A stretch of 64,000 nucleotides of DNA from UBA7702 sp040776805. Its GTDB lineage: Bacteria > Bacillota > Dehalobacteriia > UBA7702. Shown piece by piece: positions 54,481-62,949 of this stretch (positions within the stretch are counted from its first letter, which is position 1; each line of letters opens with the position of its first letter). The notes beneath the pieces are model-generated. The model had not been told where the DNA came from. It was given only the letters and a program-made list of their open reading frames with translations, and searched no databases. The translations under genes were made by a program, and so were the position numbers. The stretch spans positions 372,001 to 436,000 of the forward strand of contig JAXGZS010000001.1 in assembly GCA_040776805.1 (NCBI GenBank), read 5' to 3'.

Positions 54481-55560
54481 ATGGCAAAACAAACTATTAT
54501 TCCTTTCGGACCGCAACATCCGGTTTTGCCGGAGCCGGTTCATCTCGACCTTGTGCTGGAAGATGAAAAAGTCGTTCAGGCGATTCCCTCCATCGGCTTT
54601 ATCCACAGAGGTCTTGAAAAACTGGTGGAAAAGAAGGAATATACCGAACTGATGTATGTCACCGAAAGAATTTGCGGTATTTGCGCTTTCGGTCATAACT
54701 GGGGCTATTGCCACGCCATTGAGATTTTGCTCAACGTCGAAGTCCCTGAAAGAGCGGAATACCTCAGAATCATGTGGCATGAAATGTCCAGAGTTCACAG
54801 CCATCTGCTTTGGCTCGGTCTCCTTGCCGACGCTTTTGGTTTTGAAAGCTTATTCATGCATTGCTGGCGCTTAAGAGAAGGGGTTCTTGATCTCTTCGAA
54901 AAAACCACCGGCGGCCGCGTGATTTTCTCCGTGAATAAAATCGGCGGCGTTCACCGTGACGTCAGTCCTGAAATGCTCAAGGAGATCTCCACAGTGATTG
55001 CGGGGATGAAAAAAGAATACGACGAGCTGGCCACAGTTTTTATGGAGGACATCTCCGTGAAGAACCGTACCGTCGGCGTGGGCAAGGTGTCCAAAGAAGA
55101 CGCCGCGGCCCTCTGCGCCGTTGGCCCCACCGCCCGTGGTTCCGGGATTTCTACGGATATCCGCAGCACCGGCCATAGTATTTACGGGAAGCTTGGTTTT
55201 GAACCCATCGTGGAAGAAGGCGGCGACTGCTATGCCCGCGCCCTGGTCCGCGTGAAAGAAGTATACCAATCCATGGAAATGATTCAGAAGATCATTGCCG
55301 AAATGCCCGAAGGTGAAATCGCCGTGGCCGTCAAAGGGAAACCGGAAGGCGAATTCATGGCCCGGGTAGAACAGCCCCGGGGGGAATCCTGCTACTATGT
55401 AAAAGGTAACGGTACCAAAAACCTGGACCGTATGAGAATCAGAACGCCTACAAATATCAACGTTCCTTTCCTCGTCAGCGCATTGGCCGGTTGTGAATTG
55501 GCCGACGTGCCCGTCATCGTTCTAAGTATCGACCCCTGCATCAGCTGCACAGAAAGATAA
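54481..55560 (+). CDS. echE: Ech hydrogenase large (NiFe) subunit EchE
   Basis: Catalytic subunit of 359 residues. The NiFe site is bound by Cys65 and Cys68 (RICGICAFGH) and by Cys353 and Cys356 (DPCISCTER). The chain ends three residues after the last Cys, so there is no C-terminal extension to be removed by an endopeptidase; no such protease gene is seen in the locus. Other family features are FGPQHPVLPEPVHL at the start, GFIHRGLEKL and GARVIFSVNKIGGVHRD-like GGRVIFSVNKIGGV. AGGAAGG precedes the ATG. Confidence 0.95.
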   Translation: MAKQTIIPFGPQHPVLPEPVHLDLVLEDEKVVQAIPSIGFIHRGLEKLVEKKEYTELMYVTERICGICAFGHNWGYCHAIEILLNVEVPERAEYLRIMWHEMSRVHSHLLWLGLLADAFGFESLFMHCWRLREGVLDLFEKTTGGRVIFSVNKIGGVHRDVSPEMLKEISTVIAGMKKEYDELATVFMEDISVKNRTVGVGKVSKEDAAALCAVGPTARGSGISTDIRSTGHSIYGKLGFEPIVEEGGDCYARALVRVKEVYQSMEMIQKIIAEMPEGEIAVAVKGKPEGEFMARVEQPRGESCYYVKGNGTKNLDRMRIRTPTNINVPFLVSALAGCELADVPVIVLSIDPCISCTER

Positions 55561-55571
55561 GGAGGATAGAT

Positions 55572-55952
55572 ATGGCATCATTTAAAATGGGTAAGATGGT
55601 AATGAGAAGCCTGTTTGGTAAGCCGGCTACCCTCATGTATCCCGTGAAACCCGCAAAAATCACGGAAGCCACCCGTGGTCATATAACCATTGATGTGGAT
55701 ACCTGCATCTTCTGTGGCATCTGTCAGAAAAAATGCCCCACCAACGCCATCGTCGTTGACCGCAAAGACCGGGTTTGGAGCATTGAACGCATGAGATGCA
55801 TCCAGTGCAACGCCTGCGCGGTAAACTGCCCCAAAGACTCGTTGCTGATGGAAACGACGTATACCGCTCCCAGCGCGGTAAAAATTACCGATACCTTCCA
55901 GGGGCCGCCCAAAGAGGAAAAGGCTCCGAAAGAAGCTGCGGCGGAAGCATAA
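55572..55952 (+). CDS. echF: Ech hydrogenase ferredoxin subunit EchF
   Basis: 126 residues with two [4Fe-4S] clusters: CIFCGICQKKCP and CIQCNACAVNCP. It passes electrons from ferredoxin to EchC. The last 20 residues (PPKEEKAPKEAAAEA) are low-complexity Lys/Glu/Ala/Pro, like the tail of EchC. Start behind AAGGAGG; hypA starts 23 bases after the stop. Confidence 0.93.
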   Translation: MASFKMGKMVMRSLFGKPATLMYPVKPAKITEATRGHITIDVDTCIFCGICQKKCPTNAIVVDRKDRVWSIERMRCIQCNACAVNCPKDSLLMETTYTAPSAVKITDTFQGPPKEEKAPKEAAAEA

Positions 55953-55975
55953 AGCCACGGAAAACGGTGTAATCT

Positions 55976-56320
55976 ATGCATGAATATCCGATCACCCAGC
56001 AGATCATCAAAATCGCCGAAAATCACGCCAAAAAGGCCGGTTCAGCCAAAGTGACCGCCATCCATTTAGTGGTTGGCGAGTACTCCGGCTTCATCGGCGA
56101 GAGTATTCAGATGTACTTTGACGTCATCTCTAAAAACACCCTCTGCGATGGCGCGAAAATCAACATTCAAAGAGTAAAGCCAAAACTGCAATGCAATCAG
56201 TGCGGCGCCTATTTTGAAAGGAGAGCGTTTTCCTTTCAATGCCCTGAATGCGGCGGTGAAGGCGGTCCAACGGAGATCGGCAAAGAATTCTATATAGATT
56301 CCATTGAAGTTGAAACGTGA
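55976..56320 (+). CDS. hypA: Hydrogenase nickel-insertion protein HypA
   Basis: 114 residues. The conserved N-terminal MHE provides the Ni ligand His2, and the Zn site is CNQC...CPEC in the second half. Delivers Ni to the EchE precursor with HypB. It is the last gene before a 407-bp interruption; the remaining hyp genes follow that block. Confidence 0.95.
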   Translation: MHEYPITQQIIKIAENHAKKAGSAKVTAIHLVVGEYSGFIGESIQMYFDVISKNTLCDGAKINIQRVKPKLQCNQCGAYFERRAFSFQCPECGGEGGPTEIGKEFYIDSIEVET

Positions 56321-56727
56321 TGAAGTTGAGACTTGCGATGAGGGGCAGGCACAACGTGCCTGCCCCTTACGGCTTCCCAGAGCGGCTAATACACGGCAAC
56401 CCCCCTGCCTCGCGACAGCTTGTGTACTTTGGTGTACACGGCGCGGCCGCAAGCCAGTGCGTTCACCGCGTCTAAGCCGTTCTGAAAAGCCTTGAACTTC
56501 TTCCCAGAGTGGCTGATACACGGCAAAATGCGTCGAAGCCGCCCCAAGCCTTGCTCGGATTACCAAGATTGACGATAACATCGACTGATCCGCGGTGAAC
56601 CCGCGTTTTCATATTGACCCGGTCTTCTTGTCGAAACAAGGAGTTTTTTTGAAAACGGAGAACATATAAGTAGTGAATCTTCCGCAAGGGCGGATTTTTT
56701 AAAAACCGGTTTTCTAAAGGAGAACAG
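56321..56727. repeat. Repeat-bearing block between hypA and hypB
   Basis: Non-coding. A perfect hairpin GGGGCAGGCAC/GTGCCTGCCCC lies at 56342-56366. A 26-bp sequence (TTCCCAGAGCGGCTAATACA then CGGCAA) at 56374-56399 recurs with two mismatches at 56501-56526. GTGTAC/GTACAC (about 56424-56441) and CGCGG/CCGCG (about 56591-56605) form further short hairpins, and a weak terminator-like stem CCGC/GCGG before a T run lies at about 56684-56701. The block looks like an inserted intergenic element. AAAGGAG at its right end is the hypB ribosome site. Confidence 0.6.
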
Positions 56728-57387
56728 ATGATGCACGACGTGATGAGAATTGATATCAAAGAAAATATCCATGATGAAAACGATCATATCGCAGAACATG
56801 TAAAGGAACACTTTTCCGCCCACGGTATCCTGGTGGTCAACGTGATGGGCGCACCCGGCGTCGGCAAAACAACGACGCTGAAGAATATATTCCAACACCT
56901 GCAAACAGCGAAGCCTTACGTGATTGAGGGCGATATCGAAAGCGATATCGATACCCAGGATCTGCAAAACAGGGGCATCGACACCTTTCAAATCAACACC
57001 TTCGGCGCCTGTCATCTTGACGCGCCCTTAATCCATGAAGCCATCCATAAGATGGACTTCAACGAGGAGGGGATTCTCTTCATTGAGAACATCGGCAATC
57101 TCGTCTGCCCCGCGGAGTTTTCCATCGGGGAACATGTGAAAATGCTCATCAGCACGGTCACCGAAGGCAGTGATAAACCGTATAAATATCCTTTGGCCTT
57201 TGAAAAAGCCGACATCATCCTGATCAATAAATGCGATTTGTTGCCTTATGTTGATTTTGATGAGGAGTTCTTTATGAAAGGCGTACGGGCCCAAAACAAA
57301 GACGTACCCGTTTTTAAAGTTTCGGGGAAAACCGGCGAGGGCTACGCGGAAGTCGCCGCCTGGCTGGAAAAACATGATCTCGACTAA
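56728..57387 (+). CDS. hypB: Hydrogenase nickel-incorporation GTPase HypB
   Basis: 219-residue GTPase that helps HypA load Ni. Walker A GAPGVGKT at 41-48; ENIGNLVCPAEFSIGE and the guanine motif NKCD in ILINKCDLLPYV are typical. No N-terminal His-rich or CxxCxxC metal store is present. Starts at ATG 56728 (ATG 56731 equally possible) behind AAAGGAG. It follows the repeat block, so it may have its own weak promoter or depend on read-through. Confidence 0.94.
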   Translation: MMHDVMRIDIKENIHDENDHIAEHVKEHFSAHGILVVNVMGAPGVGKTTTLKNIFQHLQTAKPYVIEGDIESDIDTQDLQNRGIDTFQINTFGACHLDAPLIHEAIHKMDFNEEGILFIENIGNLVCPAEFSIGEHVKMLISTVTEGSDKPYKYPLAFEKADIILINKCDLLPYVDFDEEFFMKGVRAQNKDVPVFKVSGKTGEGYAEVAAWLEKHDLD

Positions 57388-57400
57388 CCGGAGTGAACGG

Positions 57401-59736
57401 ATGCAAACGGAAAAAATAACGATCTGGGGCATCGTCCAGGGAGTCGGCTTTCGGCCCTTTATCGCGAAGCTCGGCGACGAAATGGCTATGGCAGGCGTGG
57501 TGCGCAATAACGGCGGTCTCGTGGAGATCACCGTCACCGATACGCAAGCGCGCATCGACGCTTTTGTCGCCGCCATCAAGGCGCGAAAGCCTTTGCCCGC
57601 GGAAATCGTCCATCTACGCAGAGAACGAAAACCGTTTCAGGAATTTGAGGGCTTCTCCATTGCCGCCAGCGGCGAAATCGACGACGAAGCGCCGATGATC
57701 CCGGCGGATCTTGCCCTTTGCCCCGCTTGTTTCAATGACTTGAACGACAAAGCAAATCCCCGCTACCGCCATCCTTTTATCAGCTGTATGGCCTGTGGCC
57801 CCCGGTATACGATCATTGACAAAATCCCTTATGACCGGGCGCATACGGCCATGGCCGATTTCCCCATGTGCAGCTTTTGTGAAAAAGAGTACACCGATAG
57901 AAATGACCGCCGCTATCACGCCCAGACCATCTCCTGTCATGATTGCGGCCCCCAGCTGAAAAAATATCAAAGTGATCTTGAAAAGGAGGACGCCGTCAAA
58001 GAAGCTGTCTCCCTCCTCTCAAAAGGTGAGATCATTGCCGTAAAAGGCGTCGGCGGCTACAATTTTATCGCGTCTCCCTTTTGCCATGAGGCCGTGGTGC
58101 GGCTGCGACAACTCAAGGGCCGGGAGGAAAAGCCTTTTGCCGTGATGTTCTACGATGAAACCCAGGTCAGAGCGTATTGCGATCTGACGGAGGAGGAAAG
58201 CGCCCTTTTAAACAGCGCCGCCCGCCCCATCGTGCTCCTGGAAACGAAGAAAACGGCTTTTTCCCCGGAAGTCAATAAGACGAGCCGCTACACCGGCTGT
58301 TTTTGCCGAGCATGGGTTTGCAGTATCTCCTCATCGAAGCTTGCGGCCCCCTCATCGTCACCAGCGGCAATCTCTCCGATATGCCGATGATCCGTGAGGA
58401 TGAAAAGATGTTTCGTCTCTATGAAGAGAAAAAGTAGCTCCTTGCCGCCGTTTTTTATCACGACCGCGGCATTCGTATGACCGTTGACGATTCCGTGGTG
58501 CGGGTTATTGATCATCAGCCCCAAATGATCCGCCGGGCCAAGGGCTACGCCCCGGTACCGCTTTTTATCGCCGGTGACGCGCCCCTTAAAAAAGAGGATC
58601 AGATCTTGGCCCTTGGCGGTCAGCTCAAAGCGGCGTTTACCTTGAGCAAAGGCCATTTTGCCTATGTCAGCCAATTTTTCGGCGATCTCGACGCCGAAGA
58701 GATCCGCAGGAATTATGTGGAAACCATCGAGGATTTAAAGGCGCTTTTTCATATCACGCCGCAACTTCTCGTTACCGATATGCATCCCCTCTACTTCACT
58801 TACAATTTTGCCAAGGAATACGGGGAAAAACACCAAATCCCGATTTTGCGGGTGCAGCATCACCACGCCCACGTGGCTTCGGTCATGGCCGAGCACGGCC
58901 TTGGCGGCGACGTCATCGGCGTCAGCTTTGACGGCACCGGCTACGGTGCTGACGGGACCATCTGGGGCGGTGAATTTCTCGTCTGCAACGGCGCAAAATA
59001 TCTAAGAGCCGCCCATTTACAGACGATTCCCATGATCGGCGGCGATCATTCCATGAAGGAAGCCTGGAAAACGGCGATGTGTTACATGGCCTCGGTGGGA
59101 GGTGCGGCGGAAAAATCCCCCCTTTCTACCGATAACCGTTACGCGGTGGTCAAAGCCGGCTTGTATCATGGGATCAACGGCATCGGCAGTTCCAGTATGG
59201 GACGGCTTTTCGACGCTGTGGCGGCGCTCCTCGGCATTGCTATGGAAAACCGTTACGAGGGAGAATGCGCCATTATGCTGGAGAACGCCGCGGCCCGCGC
59301 CGAAAAGCTGGGCCTCTCTCCCCATAAGATGGTCTTTATGTATTGGAACGACGGCGGTGTTTGGCAGATTTCCGCGGCTCCGATCCTCCAGGCCATTGCC
59401 CGCGGTCTCGACCAGGGCGTCGCCATCGACTGCATGGCCCTGGGCTTTCACCAAGCGGTGGGGGACATGGTCGCCGCCTTGGCGGAAAAGATCAGGGAAG
59501 AGGTTCCTACGAACCAAGTGGCATTGACAGGCGGTGTTTTTCAGAATAAAATCTTAATGGAATATACCTTGTCCCTTTTGCGGACAAAGGGTTTTGATGT
59601 ATATTACAATATATCTGTCGGTCCCAATGACGGTGGCGTCTCTCTGGGACAAACATATATTGCGATGGAATATCTGAAGGAGGATCAACATGTGCATTGC
59701 GATTCCGGGCAAACTCATGACCATGGAAGGCAGTAA
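57401..59736 (+). pseudogene. hypF: Carbamoyltransferase HypF, frameshifted and with in-frame stop
   Basis: HypF makes the CN ligands of the NiFe site from carbamoyl phosphate. The full-length equivalent would be about 778 residues, normal for the family: an acylphosphatase domain (WGIVQGVGFRPFI), zinc fingers (CPACFND...CMACGP...CSFC...CHDCGP), a YrdC-like domain and a kinase-like C terminus (HHHAHVASVMAEH, GVSFDGTGYG, LTGGVFQNKIL). Near 58300 a run of five T residues is one short, so FLPSMGLQYLL continues in another frame. In that frame a TAG interrupts EEKK-LLAAVFYHDR at 58435-58437. As read, no intact HypF is made. Its end overlaps hypC by 47 bp. Confidence 0.88.
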
Positions 59737-59914
59737 AGGAACGGTCAGTTTCGGCGGTACGGAAATGAAAGTCCATCTCGGCCTGGTGGAAGCCAACATT
59801 GGCGATTATGTGCTGGTACACGCCGGCTGCGCCATTGAGGTGCTGCCGGAAGACCGGGCCCAGGAAATGATCGAGCTCTTTAAAGAATTAGATGACGAAG
59901 TGGAAAAAATCTGA
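59690..59914 (+). CDS. hypC: Hydrogenase maturation chaperone HypC
   Basis: 74 residues. The essential Cys2 is present (MCIAIPGK), followed by the family GDYVLVHAGCAIEVLPEDRAQE. HypC works with HypD to build the Fe(CN)2CO unit and carries it to EchE. Start lies inside the end of hypF; stop overlaps the hypD ATG. Confidence 0.95.
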   Translation: MCIAIPGKLMTMEGSKGTVSFGGTEMKVHLGLVEANIGDYVLVHAGCAIEVLPEDRAQEMIELFKELDDEVEKI

Positions 59915-60957
59915 TGGAAGCGGCAAAAATCATTCACGAACTGAAACATTATAACGGCCCGGAGGTCAAGTTGATGGAGGTTTGCGGCACCCATACGGCG
60001 GCCATCTTCAAAAGCGGCATCCGCTCCCTGCTTTCTCCCAAAATCAAGCTGATTTCCGGCCCCGGCTGCCCTGTCTGCGTCACCCCCACGGCCTATATCG
60101 ACCGGTGCGTCGCCTATGCCCAAAAGGACCGCCACGTCCTTTATACTTTCGGTGATATGATGAAGGTACCGGGGACGAACAACAGCCTCAGCACCGCCAA
60201 AGGGGATGGCGCCAAAGTGGAGCTGATGTTTTCTCCCTTAGACGCCGTGGAAGCGGCGGCCAAGGATCCCGATACGACTTACGTCATCGCCGCCGTGGGG
60301 TTTGAAACGACGATCCCCGCCTATGCTTTGGCTTTGGCGGAGGCCCAATTAAAAGGCGTTGAGAACTTGCTGTTATTGACTGCCCTGAAAACCACATTGC
60401 CGGCCATAGAATGGATTTGTGAGAACGAGAAGGGGATCGACGCTTTTATCTGTCCCGGTCACGTCAGTGTGATCACCGGCAGCGACGCCTATACCGCCTT
60501 TGCGAAGAAGTATCATAAACCTTTCGTGGTTACCGGCTTTGAAGGCGAGCATATTTTGGCGGCGATTTATGAAATGGTGGAGCAACTGAAAAAAGGCGAA
60601 GGCAAGGCGAAGAACCTCTACCGCAACGCTGTGCGGGATCGGGGCAACGCCAAAGCCCGGGCCTTGATCGAAGAATATTTTATCTCCGGTTACGCCATGT
60701 GGCGGGGACTGGGGGAAATTCCCGGTTCCGGGATGTATCTGAAAGAAGCGTATCAAAGGTACGACGGCGGCAGTTACGGCCTGGATAAAGACGCGGTTTT
60801 GGCCAAATCTTGCCGTTGCGGAGAGGTCATCGTCGGCCGCGTCAACCCTTGCGACTGCCCCATGTTCGGGAAGGGCTGCACGCCCACGAAGCCTTATGGG
60901 CCCTGTATGGTCTCGGCGGAGGGCGCTTGCGGTATTTGGTATCGCAATACGATTTGA
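59914..60957 (+). CDS. hypD: Hydrogenase maturation protein HypD
   Basis: 347-residue iron-sulfur scaffold for the Fe(CN)2CO unit. Seen: MEVCGTHTAAIF, GPGCPVCVTP, YTFGDMMKVPGT, GFETT and the C-terminal cluster ligands in CRCGEVIVGRVNPCDCPMFG and CTPTKPYGPCMVS. Start overlaps the hypC stop (TGATG). Confidence 0.95.
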   Translation: MEAAKIIHELKHYNGPEVKLMEVCGTHTAAIFKSGIRSLLSPKIKLISGPGCPVCVTPTAYIDRCVAYAQKDRHVLYTFGDMMKVPGTNNSLSTAKGDGAKVELMFSPLDAVEAAAKDPDTTYVIAAVGFETTIPAYALALAEAQLKGVENLLLLTALKTTLPAIEWICENEKGIDAFICPGHVSVITGSDAYTAFAKKYHKPFVVTGFEGEHILAAIYEMVEQLKKGEGKAKNLYRNAVRDRGNAKARALIEEYFISGYAMWRGLGEIPGSGMYLKEAYQRYDGGSYGLDKDAVLAKSCRCGEVIVGRVNPCDCPMFGKGCTPTKPYGPCMVSAEGACGIWYRNTI

Positions 60958-60965
60958 GGTGCAAT

Positions 60966-61946
60966 ATGAAAATAACCATGGCCCATGGCAGCGGCGGAAA
61001 GTCCTCCGCCGAATTGATGCAGGCTGTTTTTGGCAAATATTTTAAAAACGACGTCCTGGATAAGATGGAAGACGCCGCAGTCTTGGAGATCAGCGGCAAA
61101 ATTGCCTTTTCCACCGATTCCTTTGTGGTCACGCCCACGGTTTTCAAAGGCGGCGACATCGGCAAATTAGCGGTTTGCGGTACCGTCAACGACCTTTTGA
61201 TGATGGGCGCGAAACCCCTTTACCTGACCAGCGCCTATATTCTAGAAGAAGGTCTTAGTGGGGAGCATTTGGAAACCTGCGTGGCCTCGATGGCCAAAAC
61301 CGCGGCGGAGGCCGGCGTGAAAATCGTCGCCGGTGATACGAAAGTGGTGGAAGGCAACGGCGGCCTGATCATCAATACCACGGGAATCGGCCTGATCCCG
61401 CCGGAGCGGGAAGTCAGCGCCGGGAACCTGCGGGAAGGCGATAACATCATTGTTTCCGGTTATCTCGGTGATCATCACGCCTGTATTTTAAGCCACCGAA
61501 TGAAACTCGCCAACGACATTGTCAGCGACTGCGCGCCTTTAAACGATGTGGTCGACGCCCTCTTTGCCAGCGGCGCCGCGGTCAGAGCCATGCGGGATAT
61601 CACCAGGGGCGGCCTCGGCACCATGCTCAATGAATTCGCCGCCGCCTCTCGCTGCGGCATCGAGCTGGAGGAAGCGAAAATCCCTGTTCGCGACGAAGTG
61701 CAGGGTTTCTGCGGCATCCTGGGTCTCGATCCCCTTTACATGGGAAATGAGGGGAAAATGCTGGCAGTGGTCGCCGCCGCCGACGCCGAAAAGGCCTTGG
61801 CCGCCATGAGGAGGACAGAACACGGCAAAGACGCCGTGCTTCTCGGTACGGTCACCGGGGGCAAAGGCGTTGTGATGAAAACGCGCCTAGGGGGGAAGCG
61901 TGTTGTGGATATGCTTTACGGCGAGGGTTTGCCTCGGATCTGTTAG
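60966..61946 (+). CDS. hypE: Hydrogenase maturation protein HypE
   Basis: 326-residue PurM-like ATPase that dehydrates the thiocarbamate to thiocyanate. The C-terminal LPRIC supplies the acceptor Cys. Other family regions: MAHGSGGKSSAELM, STDSFVVTP, GTVNDLLMMGA, VAGDTKVVE and RDITRGGLGTMLNE. It can only be charged if HypF works. ATG 60966 is eight bases after the hypD stop. Confidence 0.95.
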   Translation: MKITMAHGSGGKSSAELMQAVFGKYFKNDVLDKMEDAAVLEISGKIAFSTDSFVVTPTVFKGGDIGKLAVCGTVNDLLMMGAKPLYLTSAYILEEGLSGEHLETCVASMAKTAAEAGVKIVAGDTKVVEGNGGLIINTTGIGLIPPEREVSAGNLREGDNIIVSGYLGDHHACILSHRMKLANDIVSDCAPLNDVVDALFASGAAVRAMRDITRGGLGTMLNEFAAASRCGIELEEAKIPVRDEVQGFCGILGLDPLYMGNEGKMLAVVAAADAEKALAAMRRTEHGKDAVLLGTVTGGKGVVMKTRLGGKRVVDMLYGEGLPRIC

Positions 61947-61960
61947 GAGGTGTCAATGAT

Positions 61961-62878
61961 ATGCGGCAAAAAATGCTTTTTCTCTTTAATATCAAAGCCG
62001 GTACTTCCGCCATTCGGCCCAAGCTCTGCGATATCATCAATATCTTCACCAAAGGCGGTTACGATGTCCTGGCTCATGCCAGTCAAGATCCCGATGATAT
62101 CGAGACCTTTATCAAAGCGCGCGGTTGCGAATTCGACATTGTCGTGATCTGCGGCGGCGACGGCAGTCTCAACGACACCGTCAACGGCTTGATGGCCCTT
62201 GATAACCCGCCGCCCTTGGGTTACATCCCCACAGGAACGATGAACGACTTTGCCGCCAGCCACCGTCTCAACAACAATATGCTGGTGGCCGCCAACGATA
62301 TTGTCACCGGCGAGCTGACTTATACCGACATCGGTTGTTTTAATGACCGCTATTTTTCCTATGTGGCGGCATTTGGCGCCTTTACCGACGTGGCCTACGA
62401 TACGCCCCAGGCCAGTAAAAATCTTTTCGGCAAGAGCGCTTATATCTTTGAGGGCATCAAACGGCTGCCGATGCTCAGCTCTTACCACGTTAAAATCGAA
62501 TGCGCCCAATTGGCCACGGAGGGCGATTATATCTTCGGCATGGCCAGCAACGCCATGACCATCGGCGGTTTTAAAATCAATAAAAAACCGGCGATCTCCA
62601 TGGACGACGGCTATTTTGAAGTGGTGCTGGTAAAAAAAGGTATCAGCGATTTCTTCAATGCCCAGATGATGCTTCACGCCCTTGTCCAGGGCGTGGAAAA
62701 CAATAAATTCATTACCTACGCCCGGACAAAAAAAGTCAAACTGAGCTTTGACGAACCTGTCAGCTGGACTTTAGATGGAGAATTCGGCGGCGATGTGCGG
62801 GAAGCCGAAATCTCGTGTATTAAAAGGAAATTGAAAATCTACGTGCCCGCCCGTCCCATTGTTCCGGTGGAAGCCTAA
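61961..62878 (+). CDS. Diacylglycerol-kinase-family lipid kinase
   Basis: 305 residues with the DAGK catalytic fold: FNIKAGTSAIRPKL near the start, the nucleotide motif VVICGGDGSLNDTVNGL, then LGYIPTGTMNDFA and the C-terminal DGYFEVVLVKKG and WTLDGEFGG. Members phosphorylate diacylglycerol or related lipids in phospholipid or LTA recycling. AGGAGGTG precedes the ATG. It follows hypE closely and may ride on the same transcript. No link to hydrogenase is apparent. Confidence 0.88.
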   Translation: MRQKMLFLFNIKAGTSAIRPKLCDIINIFTKGGYDVLAHASQDPDDIETFIKARGCEFDIVVICGGDGSLNDTVNGLMALDNPPPLGYIPTGTMNDFAASHRLNNNMLVAANDIVTGELTYTDIGCFNDRYFSYVAAFGAFTDVAYDTPQASKNLFGKSAYIFEGIKRLPMLSSYHVKIECAQLATEGDYIFGMASNAMTIGGFKINKKPAISMDDGYFEVVLVKKGISDFFNAQMMLHALVQGVENNKFITYARTKKVKLSFDEPVSWTLDGEFGGDVREAEISCIKRKLKIYVPARPIVPVEA

Positions 62879-62884
62879 AAAACC

Positions 62885-62949
62885 CTAAAAAACAGGTGTC
62901 CCTTGCCGACCAGTTCCAAAACTGTGACCAGCAAGGGACACCTTTTTTT
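62885..62949. terminator. Shared terminator between lipid kinase and bioA
   Basis: AAACAGGTGTCCCTTGC pairs with GCAAGGGACACCTTTTTTT, with an inner AGTT/AACT stem. Serves convergent genes. Confidence 0.85.

Noticed and set aside
58435..58437. TAG in hypF read as pyrrolysine or other recoding
   Set aside because: TAG ends several ordinary genes here (for example the sortase at 5688 and spoIIE at 19659), and no recoding machinery is visible.
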